Shown piece after piece: positions 47,092 to 56,507 of a DNA stretch of 64,000 bases. The stretch comes from Lytechinus pictus (taxonomy: Eukaryota > Echinodermata > Echinoidea > Temnopleuroida > Toxopneustidae). The stretch spans positions 11,393,103-11,457,102 of the forward strand of contig NC_087254.1 in the NCBI RefSeq assembly GCF_037042905.1. The letters run 5' to 3'. The notes below the pieces were generated by a model. That model was not told the DNA's origin. It ran no database searches and saw only the letters and a list, made by a program, of their open reading frames with translations. The first letter of the stretch is position 1, and the number at the start of each line of letters is the position of its first letter. The position numbers and the translations under genes are program-made.

Positions 47092-47166
47092 GTTGTTTGT
47101 GATCAGGCTGGGAAAATAACAAGCATCGTTGCCAGATGGCCTGGCAGCACACCTAACTCCGCAACC
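47092..47166 (+). pseudogene. HARBI1-like exon 4
   Basis: 75 nt between CTTCTGCTAG and GTAAGT. It reads VVCDQAGKITSIVARWPGST then PNSAT. In relatives the WPGS motif is closely followed by the rest of the catalytic core, missing here. Confidence 0.75.
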
Positions 47167-47279
47167 GTAAGTCACTTTTCAACCAAACTTGGATGGTAGA
47201 TGTACTTAGGCGACCTGCATATTATGCTGCAGTCGGAGGTCACATGGTAAGGTCAAAGTGTTCAAAGTTTTTGTAGAAA

Positions 47280-47815
47280 TGTACCAAACCCGACGGTGCT
47301 CTCACTCCATGATGTGTCACTGCATCGTAGCAATCCAGTCGGATTTGAAATGGTCTACACATGTTGAATATATGGTCAAGCGCGCAAATAGTCGTTTATA
47401 TGTTCTTCGCACTTTGAAATATCATAGTCTGTAATTTCAGGACCTTATAGTTGTATATACTAGTTTCGTGAGACCAGTTGTTGAATATGCTGTACCTGTA
47501 TGGTCAGGAGCACTAACAAAACAACAAGTACAAGTCATCGAACGTATTCAGAAACGTGCCCTTAGAATCATTTTTGGAGCAGCATATTCTTCATATGAGC
47601 ATGCTTTACTCCAGTCAGAACTGATGTCTCTTGAAGATAGATGGATCAAACTCTTTGTCTTGCGTTTGCGAAGTCTATGCAAATCCCCACGTCTAAACTG
47701 TATCACCTTCTACCTCAAAATAGGACTTGTCAATATCAGACTAGAAGCTTGGCCGGAACAGTAGAGATGCGATGTTGAACTTCACGATATAGAAATAGCC
47801 CCTTGCCCTCGTTGA
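47280..47815 (+). pseudogene. Non-LTR retrotransposon (LINE) reverse-transcriptase 3' fragment
   Basis: The frame from about 47325 reads QSDLKWSTHVEYMVKRANSR, LYVLRTLKYHSL, a stop, then YTSFVRPVVEYAVPVWSGAL and VQVIERIQKRALRIIFGAAY. It is the typical C-terminal region after the reverse-transcriptase domain of CR1/jockey-like LINEs (RPVVEYA, IERIQKRALRII). It has an in-frame stop near 47430 and a frameshift near 47690. It is a dead, 5'-truncated copy inside the HARBI1-like locus. Confidence 0.8.
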
Positions 47816-47829
47816 TTCGGCACCTTAAA

Positions 47830-48250
47830 GAGAAATTCCAGTAGTTGCAGTAAACACTGATTTCATGAGAAAGTCTGTAAAACAAGGCTTAATTGTCATT
47901 AATCATCGAGGATCTAGATCTGGTACAGTTACATAAACTGAACTTTGTGAAATCTTGAAATCTACGCTGAAAAATGTTCAGGCTGAAGATCCCCAACACA
48001 GATAAGCGCACGTGGGACAGTGTATAATTATTGCTTCGAATGTCGGGCCCGACGCTCTACCCGAATCCTGTGCTTATTTGCTGATTTCTCAGCAATTACA
48101 CAATTTCTTCCAGAATCCTTTGGCACATATGTTTTATTTATACAAACAGACACTTTGGTGGTCATTTCATTGGATTCTGTACGAACTCATTTTGATATCG
48201 TTACCAAAACTAGCATTTACCTTTAACTCTAAAAGAATTGATTACAAGGA
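47830..48250 (+). repeat. Dispersed repeat pair, copy 1 (LINE 3' region)
   Basis: TTTCATGAGAAAGT, GTGGGACAGTGTAT, ATTGGATTCTGT and ACTCATTTTGA(T/G)ATCGTTA occur in the same order at 62160-62520. Here the stretch directly follows the LINE coding remnant, which suggests a LINE 3' region. Confidence 0.7.
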
Positions 48251-49385
48251 GTAGTTTTTTTTGTATATATCTTCCCCTATCGTTACATGTATAATAATAT
48301 CAAACTACGAATGGCTGAGAATTAAAGAACTCATCATTCATTGGACTCTTAAAATGTGATATCATTAAAAGATTGTTTTTTATAAAATGCAGATTACATA
48401 CTAATTCTAATGTTGAGTTCTCTTTATGTTGGCGAACTCAAGTTTCATTTCATTTCATTTTACTTTGTTAATCAAAATATTTTTCTTTCATATGAGCAAT
48501 TATTCACTGATATCTAGTCGTAAACTTAATATTTGAATTGAAGTCATAAAAATTGCCAAAATATGTATTATTGCAGCATATTATTATTAGATTATCGTTT
48601 TTTCCCAAAGTAATGTAATTCAGAACTTAATATGTAAATGTGTTTATTAATTTCTCTTTGTATATATGTTTAATCATTTTATGATTTCTGTATACAGTGT
48701 ATACTGAATCATTTATTTTTATTATTATTTATTTATTTTTATTTTTATTTTTATTTGTTTATTTTTTATTCATTTTATATATATTGTTTATTTCTTAATT
48801 TTATCTTATTTTTTATTCATAAAATTTACTTATAAAAGGGGGCCTTCACCCTACAAGCTCTGCTTTTTAGTTGGTCTCCTTCCCTTTCGATTTCATGGTA
48901 TTATTGTATTATAAAAAAATGATTTAAATGTTATATTTTGTAAATATGTATATTGAACTATCATTGTAAATGTAAAAAGATTGAAAGAGAAAATAAATGA
49001 ATTGAATTGAATTGCTTCTTCGCCCTTTTCTCTCTGTTTCCCTTCCACCATCAATTTCTTCTCTTCTCTCTCTCTTTCTCTGCCTCTCTTCTCTCTTCCA
49101 CTATTTCTATTCCTTTCTGCTTTCCAATTCATTTCCTCTATCCACTCATATTTACATGTATTTTGAATATTTTTCAATTTTTTTTATTGATCAGTGAGTA
49201 TCAATTTAAATTTATTTATGATATACTTTGTTACATATGTCTATATTGAAATTTGTTCGTAGTACTATAAGTTTTTTTTACCTTGTTATTGATGATTTTG
49301 TTTGAAATGTAAATTTTCGCAATTCGGCTTTTGCCGCAAAGAAAGGATTTTTAATAAACCATTTTGAATTGAATTGAATTTACAG
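48251..49385 (+). mobile_element. Stacked LINE 3' tails
   Basis: Three terminal microsatellites mark separate LINE ends: TTTCATTTCATTTCATTTTA near 48450-48470, AATAAATGAATTGAATTGAA near 48993-49014, and AATAAACCATTTTGAATTGA near 49352-49380. Between them are AT-rich 3' sequences, including GGGGGCCTTCACCCTACAAG and a CT-rich run at 49030-49110. Confidence 0.6.
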
Positions 49386-49789
49386 GTCAACATTAAAGTT
49401 TATGTGCAAGGCTCTTATGACAAGTGTTATTCCATCCCAGTCATTTCACAATGAAGTTTCAATACAATTATGTTGTGTGCCCTCGCAAATCACGATATTT
49501 CTGGTTATTTTCATGAGTGGGCGAGACACAATCACTGTTGCCATGTTTTATTCTAGAAATAGTAAGCTTAGTATGAAAAAAATAATTGAAAAAAGCTGGC
49601 CCGATTTGTCCAGGTCAGAAAAGGGCAACACAATGTTTGTTCAGGCCTTAAGTGAATGCATTCATACAATCTACCATGTGTTTGGGAGTACATGTTTAAA
49701 TAGCAAATCAGCGTTCCTATTGTAAGGTATCTACTGATTAAAAAATATCTGTAAAAAATTTAAGAATTCTGTAAACTTGTTTTTTTACG
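49386..49789. other. No gene supported
   Basis: A 107-codon frame begins at 49402 but shows no match to the missing HARBI1 C-terminus and no recognisable domain. Confidence 0.3.
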
Positions 49790-50440
49790 GAAATGTGTAA
49801 ATTTACATGGGAATTTTGTAAAAGTACGGTAATTTTACGGAAAAGGAATCCGTAAAATTACGGATAAAAAAAAAAAATTCCGGCAGCAAAATTTCCGGAC
49901 AAATTTTTTTTTCCCGTTAATTATTTATACGGAATCATGTTAATTCACGTAAATTTTCTGTAAAATTTCCGTAAATAATATCCATATTTTACATGGGAAT
50001 TTGTAAAAGTACGGTAATTTTACGGAAAAGGAATCCGTAAAATTACGGACAAAAAAAAAAAATTCCGGCAGCAAAATTTCCGGACAAATTTTTTTTTTCC
50101 GTTAATTATTTATACGGAATCATGTTAATTCACGTAAATTTTCTGTAAAATTTCCGTACATAAAATCCGTATTTTTCATGGGAATCTGTAAAAGTACGGT
50201 AATTTTACGGAAAAGGAATCCGTAAAATTACGGACAAAAAAAAAAAATTCCGGCAGCAAAATTTCCGGACAAATTTTTTTTTTCCGTTAATTATTTATAC
50301 GGAATCATGTTAATTTATGTAAATTTTCTGTAAAGTTTCCGTAAATAAAGTCCGTATTTTCAAGAATTGTAATTTACGGAATCTTGTATATTTTACAGAA
50401 CTTTTCCATAAATTACCACTTTCTGTAAATTTACGGAAAA
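49790..50440 (+). repeat. Right terminal tandem array, 186-bp unit
   Basis: The word CATGGGAAT starts units at 49806, 49992 and 50178, an exact 186-bp period. Each unit contains GTACGGTAATTTTACGGAAA, an A11 run, TTCCGGCAGCAAAATTTCCG and ATACGGAATCATGTTAATT. Copies are very similar, so expansion is recent. Confidence 0.9.
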
Positions 50441-50790
50441 AAAAAAAAAGTCCGGAAATTCTGCTGCCGGACTTTTTCCGTTAAAAAACGGAAATTTTTC
50501 TAACAGTGTGGTGCAAATTGCAGGTTCTGAACCGCGAGCCGATTCAAGTTGCTCGCGTTTACACGCTATAAAAAGCCGATGCTGAATCGGCTCGCGGTTC
50601 AGAACCGCGAGCCGATTCAAATGATGATTAAGTGTAAACACGGTAGTAGATACGCAAGATAAAATTTATACGCAAGATGAAATTTTAAATTTTATCTGAG
50701 AGATAAAATGTCATCTCAGAATACCAATTTCATTTTAAGAGATAAAATAAAATATTTTAAAGATAAAATGACCTCAGAATACCGCCCCTG

Positions 50791-51401
50791 TTCCTTTAAG
50801 GGGAAGTTCATCCCAACAAATGTTGAGTTGAATAAAGGGGGGGAAAATCAACCGAGGTAAACGACAAAAATTTCATCAAAATGGGATGTCAAGCCCTAGC
50901 GTTTAGGACTTGTCGAGTTGTCGGTCGTTTTCCGGGGGCGTTTTATCTGACAATTAAGTCCCATTTTATCCGTCTGTTACCATAGTAACATTGCTTATCA
51001 ACATATCAAAATAAAATCTAAAAACATATGTCGGAAAAAACAGAGCCTGTATGCCACTATATAGCTGGGATGGCATTTAAACTTTATGCCTCTTTTTAAC
51101 TTAAAGGGGAATCCAACCCAAATTAAAACTTGTTTTTATAAGAAAAAGAAAAATCAGACAAGTTGATAGGTGAAAGTAATTTGAACAATATTGGACAAAC
51201 AACAAGAAAGTTATGAATTTTTAAAAGTTGTAAATAAAAAAAATTAAAAAAAGGGAGAGGAATTGACGTCACATAAATTGGTGAAAACATCCTTTTTTTT
51301 GGCGGACGAATTATTGCACGAGCTTAAATTTATTTGTTTTTTTGTTGTTTTTTTTTGCTTGTCAAAGTTCGAACGGGTATTGGCACCCCTTTCAAAAAAA
51401 A
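50791..51401. repeat. Fragmentary MITE between the two F copies
   Basis: TTTAAGGGGAAGTTCATCCC (50796) and CTTAAAGGGGAATCCAACCC (51101) are ends of TTAAAGGGGAA-type MITEs. No complete element or gene is seen. Confidence 0.45.
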
Positions 51402-52412
51402 TTTTATTCTGAGATCCATTTTATCTCAGATAAAATAAAATATTTTATCTCCGTTAAAATCAGTGAGATAAAATACCCTTAAAATCTCTCCGAATTGGTA
51501 TTCTGAGAACAATTTTATCTTCATTTTATCTCTGTAAGACACACCTATTTTTTAATCAATATCCAATTAGAAACGCGATTTTATAGCTCTCTCATATCAC
51601 TCAACCAATGGAAATCCATTCCGCTAGGAGGTGTGGCGAAGGAGTGAGATTGCGTCAATTTATTGACTTCAATACGCATGCACTATACGCTTGTGCGTCT
51701 TTACAGAGATTTCTTTTTAACAAAAATGGCAATACTCTCATCTTTTTTCGAAGTCTATATCGCATCTTTTTAAGCATCATTTCAAAGACAATATTAGTCA
51801 AGAAAAGTCTTATGAAATGCTTCCTGATTGTACAGGAATAACTTTAAGGTGTTGTTCTCAACGAATATATCATTTTTCTTAATTTTCATGCCAACATTTG
51901 GAGTTAATTCACCTAGAAATATTGACGAAATGAACGTCGCGGAGATAAAATAGCCCCTACCCTCTTTTAAGTTTATTTTATTTTTTCTTCAAAGTAACTT
52001 GGGCGCAAGCACATCACCTAGTCTGCAGGCACAGACCCTGATTGGAACTATGATCAACAAGTGTGCCTCCACGCAAAGACTAGCACATACAAAACTTGCT
52101 GTTCGCGAGAGAGCCTTCAGTACACAAGGCATGAGTAGGCTGCACATTCAGACCGTACCCTTAACTCGAGCGAAGGGTTTGCCCAGCAGACTACACATCA
52201 CCCGCGTTGCAATGGCCATATACGCGATGGGTATGTCTACGCAGCCACTGCTCTGTTGCGTATCATCATAAATACGCAAGATAAAATTTATACGCAAGAT
52301 GAAATTTTAAATTTTATCTGAGAGATAAAATGTCATCTCAGAATACCAATTTCATTTTAAGAGATAAAAAAAAATATTTTAAAGATAAAATGACCTCAGA
52401 ATACCGCCCCTG
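51402..52412. mobile_element. Transposon F, copy 2 (reference empty-site copy)
   Basis: It matches the non-inserted parts of F1 in order. It starts at ATTCTGAGATCCATTTTATC, having lost the terminal CAGGGGTGGT, and ends TCAGAATACCGCCCCTG. It lacks all three F1 insertions but carries its own 176-bp MITE. No transposase. Confidence 0.82.
52018..52193. mobile_element. 176-bp hAT-like MITE with 8-bp TSD CACATCAC
   Basis: Ends CTAGTCTGCAGGCACAGACC and the imperfect complement GGTTTGCCCAGCAGACTA are flanked by CACATCAC at 52010-52017 and 52194-52201. The F1 copy has the uninterrupted site CACATCATCCGCG near 38368. A half copy of the family starts at 59499. Confidence 0.85.
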
Positions 52413-52526
52413 GATCCTGTAGCACCCCGTAAAATTTCAACTCTGGATCCGCGCCTGACATTTTATATTTACTGTATAGTCGTGCCGTATGAACAGTCAA
52501 ATGACTGTGACTTACCCTATACTGTA

Positions 52527-53271
52527 CAGTGCGTCCCACAAAAAACGATACCGAGATTTATCACAAATACAATAGATAAATGACCTACCAAAGCTTAGAA
52601 TCTCCTCTTTCATCTGAAATTACTTAAAATATTTCTCATTCACGCATGAGTGAGCAAAAACAATTTGAAGAGGGGATACCAAAAAGTCATTTGGCGGGTT
52701 GTATCTGGGTTTCAAAAGGAAAACCATATTTTTGAAAAGTTCAATATAGTGTTCGTTAATTTGATACCTCAATAACAGAAAATAGTCAAGAAATAACAAA
52801 GTTCTGGTTATTTGAAATAAGGCTTGAATTTCAATAATTTCATGAAAATGAAGAGGTTTTACAGGCTAGCATTGAAAACTCACTCGACACTCAGTTCTGT
52901 TGACGATCAAAGTCTTTTGTTAACCATGCGATAGCTTCTGTGGGAAACCGGAAATTATGGAAATACAAGCATTGTTTCGAGGGAACATAACTTTTTTACT
53001 TCTTGCACCATTTTTTGTGATAAAGTATCAAATAAAAGAGCAGATATTGAACTTTTTAGGCATGTGATTTTCTTTTTGAAATTGAGATACCGCCGCCAAA
53101 TGAGTTTTTGGTATCCTTTCTTCAAATTGTTTTTGCTCACTCATGCGTGAATAAAGAATAATATCAGATGAAAGAGGAGATCTTCTAAGCTTTACATTGG
53201 TAGGTCATTTGTCTATTGTATTTGTGATATATCATCGCAAAATCTCGGTTTCATTTTTCTGGGACGCACTG
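52527..53271. mobile_element. 745-bp MITE with CAGTGCGTCCCA ends
   Basis: Ends CAGTGCGTCCCACAAAAAAC and the complement TTTCTGGGACGCACTG. Long inner inverted arms share TAGGTCATTTGTCTATTGTA-type and CACTCATGCGTGAAT words. TA precedes the left end; the right flank is AA. A Tc1/mariner relationship is suggested by the left TA only. Confidence 0.75.
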
Positions 53272-53355
53272 AATATTAACTTTAGTTCATATTTCAAAAG
53301 CTTTTAAACATTGATAGAGTTTGTGCCTGTATGACAAGGGCGGCACCAGAATATG

Positions 53356-53373
53356 GGGGGGGGGGGGGGGGGA
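53356..53373. repeat. G18 homopolymer tract
   Basis: An uninterrupted run of about 18 G, one of many poly-G/poly-C tracts in the window. Confidence 0.8.
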
Positions 53374-54080
53374 GCAAGGCGACCTTAAAGTGAAGTCATT
53401 TTTTTCTTTGATTGAATAAAACGGTCATGCCAAGAACACTCTCCAATTCATTTCTATTTTTGTGACCAAGCCCATCCCCATGCACCTGCTGCTCGTAAAG
53501 CAGAAATCCAACTGACCCCCCAAAAAATTATGTAAAAGAAATTTAAATAAAATAAGGGGGTTAAAAATAGCTTATAACTCAAAATGAAAAGTTATGACAT
53601 TGCAAAAATTTCACTTAATCTCACACAAACATTAATATTCGCACATCCTGGTAGTGATTGAGGGATTCCATGACATAATTCTTTTTTTATTTCTTTGGTA
53701 TTTTTTATAAGAAATATAAGGTATTTAATTTTTTCGCATTCTTATGTGAAAACGTTTGAATTTTCTCTGTGGAATTGCCATTGTTAAAACATTTTGTTGT
53801 ATAAACCTGTATTTGATAAATACACTACTCAAAAAAAGTTAAGGACCACTTTTTAAAACGTACATAAAGATTTTATACAAGGTGTTTTATTTCTGGAAAT
53901 ACCTCAGTACAACTGTCCTAAATGTCCTTAAACACGCTGTAATCAATTTCACGCATGGGTGGTTTCAGTTGTTGCACAATGTCTCTCGCATCACTGCACA
54001 TCCTGAAAAGTGGGCCCCGAGGGGTATCAGCTACCGACATGAAGTGGTAAAAACGAATGTCTGAGTGTCTTTCAGGCAGT

Positions 54081-55061
54081 TCAGTAACGAGTGTGACCAC
54101 CTCCTGCAGCAATAACGGCTTCACAGCGCTGTCTCATGGAGCTGATGAGGCGATTGATGTCTCTGACGTCCAGTGCATCCCATGCAGCCTCCAGAGCCAC
54201 ACCCAGCTGCTGCAGTCCAAGTGGTTGGGCTTCGAGCTGCTCGAGACTCCTCCCCATCATGTCCCAGACGTGCTCTATCGGGTTTAAGTCCGGGGACCTC
54301 GCTGGCCACTCCATACGCTCAATCCCCTGGCCCTCAAGGAACTCGGTCACCACCCTAGCTCGGTGGGCACGGGCATTGTCATCCATGAAAATGATGTTTT
54401 GTCCCACATTTTCTGCAAATGGCACCACTATAGGTTCAAGGACCTCATCCCTGTACCTCACTCCTGTCATTGCTCCCCCTGGGACCACGTAGAGACGAGT
54501 ACGGTTGGCGTAGGTGATGCCTCCCCACACCATGACGCTGCCTCCCCCATAACGGTCATGTTCTGCAATACAGGGGTCTGCAAATCTCTCTCCTGGTCGC
54601 CTCCAGACTCTCGAACGTCCATCATTGTGGTCAAGGGAGAATCTGCTCTCATCTGTGAACAGAACTCTACGCCATTGCTGTCTGGTCCATCTGACATGCT
54701 CCCGGGCCCAGTTGAGACGAATTCTTCTGTGAGCAGGGGTGAGTGGGACACACTGAGCTGGCCGTCTGGCATGCATATTGGCTCTGTGAAGTCGGTTACG
54801 GATTGTTTGAGTGGAAACAATCACTCCAGTTGCTGCAGCGAAGTCATTGTTGAGGCGGCGTGCACTGTGAAAGCGGTTGCGGAGGCTGAGATTCGTCAAG
54901 TAGCGATCATCTCTAGGGGTTGTCGAAACTGGGCGGCCACTGCGGGGTCTCTCGGAGTATAGCCCTGTCTCTCGGTGTCTTTGATTTGCTCTGCTAATGA
55001 CACTGTGTGACACGCCCATCATTCTGGCTACTCTTCGCTGACTGAGGCCAGCTTCCAGCAT
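54081..55061 (-). CDS. Tc1/mariner DD34E transposase, left copy (N-terminus lost)
   Basis: 326 codons from an internal Met. HTH-type DNA-binding segments SQRRVARMMGVSHSVISRAN and IVSTQTIRNRLHRA are followed by the catalytic domain: D137 in FTDESRF, D228 in FMDDNARAH and E263 in SPDLNPIEHVWD, with 34 residues between the last two. All catalytic residues are present and no stop interrupts. The normal start, about 16 residues earlier in the right copy (MPRHHLSETDVARALG), is absent. Upstream the frame continues only as unrelated loop sequence to a TAG. Part of the first helix is therefore missing and activity is doubtful. Confidence 0.9.
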   Translation of the reverse strand: MLEAGLSQRRVARMMGVSHSVISRANQRHRETGLYSERPRSGRPVSTTPRDDRYLTNLSLRNRFHSARRLNNDFAAATGVIVSTQTIRNRLHRANMHARRPAQCVPLTPAHRRIRLNWAREHVRWTRQQWRRVLFTDESRFSLDHNDGRSRVWRRPGERFADPCIAEHDRYGGGSVMVWGGITYANRTRLYVVPGGAMTGVRYRDEVLEPIVVPFAENVGQNIIFMDDNARAHRARVVTEFLEGQGIERMEWPARSPDLNPIEHVWDMMGRSLEQLEAQPLGLQQLGVALEAAWDALDVRDINRLISSMRQRCEAVIAAGGGHTRY

Positions 55062-55090
55062 CCCTAGGGCTCTGGCTGTGGATTCAAATG

Positions 55091-55473
55091 CATTTTCTGT
55101 CTTTAGTCTCTACAATCAACAAATTGCTGACAACAGCAATGCCAAGATACAGCTGTCCAGGATGCCATCAAACACAATGAAATCAATTTCACACATGCAG
55201 TTCTTTCATGTCTCTTGCATCATTGCAATGTGCCCGTACAAAAGTGGCTTCCAAAGCATTTTCTGTCTTTAGTCTCTACAATCAACAACTTGCTGACAAT
55301 AGCAATGCCAAGATACAGCTGTCCAGAATGCCATCAAACACAATGACATCAATTTCACACATGCAGTTCTTTCATGATGTCTCTGGCATCATTGCAGTGG
55401 GCCATAAGACAAGTGTCTTCCAAAGCATTTTCCGTCTTTAGTCTGTACAATCAACAACTTGCCTACAACAGCA
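55091..55473 (+). repeat. 2.5-copy tandem repeat in the palindrome centre (167-169 bp)
   Basis: CATTTTCTGTCTTTAGTCTC starts units at 55091 and 55258, and a variant at 55427. Each continues with TACAATCAACAACTTGCTGA and AGCAATGCCAAGATACAGCT. The last, partial unit runs straight into the transposase start ATGCCAAGACACC at 55474. The unit is therefore derived from, or donated, the 5' leader of the transposase. Confidence 0.85.
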
Positions 55474-56507
55474 ATGCCAAGACACCACCTAAGTGAAACA
55501 GATGTAGCCAGAGCCCTAGGGATGCTGGAAGCTGGCCTCAGTCAGCGAAGAGTAGCCAGAATGATGGGCGTGTCACACAGTGTCATTAGCAGAGCAAATC
55601 AAAGACACCGAGAGACAGGGCTATACTCCGAGAGACTCCGCAGTGGCCGACCAGTTTCGACAACCCCTAGAGATGATCGCTACTTGACGAATCTCAGCCT
55701 CCGCAACCGCTTTCACAGTGCACGCCGCCTCAACAATGACTTCGCTGCAGCAACTGGAGTGATTGTTTCCACTCAAACAATCCGTAACCGACTTCACAGA
55801 GCCAATATGCATGCCAGACGGCCAGCTCAGTGTGTCCCACTCACCCCTGCTCACAGAAGAATTCGTCTCAACTGGGCCCGGGAGCATGTCAGATGGACCA
55901 GACAGCAATGGCGTAGAGTTCTGTTCACAGATGAGAGCAGATTTTCCCTTGACCACAATGATGGACGTTCGAGAGTCTGGAGGCGACCAGGAGAGAGATT
56001 TGCAGACCCCTGTATTGCAGAACATGACCGTTATGGGGGAGGCAGCGTCATGGTGTGGGGAGGCATCACCTACGCCAACCGTACTCGTCTCTACGTGGTC
56101 CCAGGGGGAGCAATGACAGGAGTGAGGTACAGGGATGAGGTCCTTGAACCTATAGTGGTGCCATTTGCAGAAAATGTGGGACAAAACATCTAATCATTTT
56201 CATGGATGACAATGCCCGTGCCCACCGAGCTAGGGTGGTGACCGAGTTCCTTGAGGGCCAGGGGATTGAGCGTATGGAGTGGCCAGCGAGGTCCCCGGAC
56301 TTAAACCCGATAGAGCACGTCTGGGACATGATGGGGAGGAGTCTCGAGCAGCTCGAAGCCCAACCACTTGGACTGCAGCAGCTGGGTGTGGCTCTGGAGG
56401 CTGCATGGGATGCACTGGACGTCAGAGACATCAATCGCCTCATCAGCTCCATGAGACAGCGCTGTGAAGCCGTTATTGCTGCAGGAGGTGGTCACACTCG
56501 TTACTGA
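55474..56507 (+). pseudogene. Tc1/mariner transposase, right copy, broken by 5-bp insertion
   Basis: It starts MPRHHLSETDVARALG and is otherwise nearly identical to the left copy. Relative to the left copy, five bases TAATC are inserted at about 56191-56195. This creates an immediate TAA stop after VGQNI and shifts the rest, so the second Asp and the Glu (56202-56507) lie in another frame. Full length would be about 342 residues, normal for Tc1-type transposases. Confidence 0.9.

Larger units (their letters stand above)
43670..47166 (+). pseudogene. HARBI1-like nuclease, C-terminally truncated, 4 exons
   Basis: Exons 43670-43714, 43982-44198, 46218-46504 and 47092-47166 join in phase (624 nt, 208 codons, no stop). 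After MDYLHHLHNLELLRELPLPR come RYRLSKETVIYIINMLEAEL and PVYLQVLTALRFHAVGSFQK, the helical N-terminal domain of the HARBI1/PIF family. Then GAIDGTHVYIRSP carries the first catalytic Asp (residue 154), followed by YFLNRKNRYSINVQVVCDQA and SIVARWPGSTPNSAT. The family normally continues with the second Asp (a GDSGY-like block) and the Glu. I find neither before the right terminal array at 49790. The last donor GTAAGT at 47167 leads into a LINE fragment. The frame is open but the DDE core is incomplete, hence pseudogene. It could be a remnant Harbinger transposase or a captured host gene. Confidence 0.75.
38759..50508. mobile_element. 11.75-kb element with asymmetric terminal tandem arrays
   Basis: Ends CACTGTTAAAAATTGCCGTA and the complement TTTTTCTAACAGTG are flanked by TGGTG on both sides. 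Extended to TTTGGTGCA and TGTGGTGCA this would be a 9-bp duplication with one mismatch. The left terminal region holds ~235-bp tandem units and the right holds 186-bp units. Both are rich in TTTACGG and CCGTAAAATT. Between them lie a truncated HARBI1-like gene, several MITEs and a LINE fragment. The superfamily is not clear: 5 or 9 bp could mean a MULE-like or unnamed group. Confidence 0.65.
38446..50643. mobile_element. TA-flanked element (CCGTGTTTACACTTAATC ends), split by insertion
   Basis: Perfect 18-bp ends CCGTGTTTACACTTAATC and GATTAAGTGTAAACACGG sit between TA at 38444-38445 and 50644-50645. Its own sequence is about 0.45 kb (38446-38758 and 50509-50643). It is rich in hairpins built from GCTCGCGGTTCAGAACCGCG and AGCCGATTCTGCATCGGCT. 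The remainder is an 11.75-kb insertion. TA duplication suggests a Tc1/mariner-driven MITE. Confidence 0.8.
35302..50790. mobile_element. Outer nested transposon F1 (CAGGGGYGGTATTCTGAG ends)
   Basis: The left end CAGGGGTGGTATTCTGAGAT and the right complement TCAGAATACCGCCCCTG bound 15.5 kb. Only about 0.9 kb is the element itself (35302-35752, 36687-36836, 38348-38445, 50644-50790). The rest is three insertions. The same sequence runs almost unbroken at 51402-52412. Subterminal words ATTTTATCTC(A/T) repeat in both orientations. No transposase is seen and no convincing target duplication flanks it. Confidence 0.8.

Noticed and set aside
49402-49725. Missing C-terminal exon of the HARBI1-like gene
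   Set aside because: None of the frames shows the expected catalytic Asp or Glu blocks, and no acceptor fits the phase of the last donor convincingly.
54057-54962. Plus-strand frames opposite the left transposase, and the mirror frames at 55621-56531
   Set aside because: They are antisense shadows of the transposase gene and appear identically on both arms of the palindrome.
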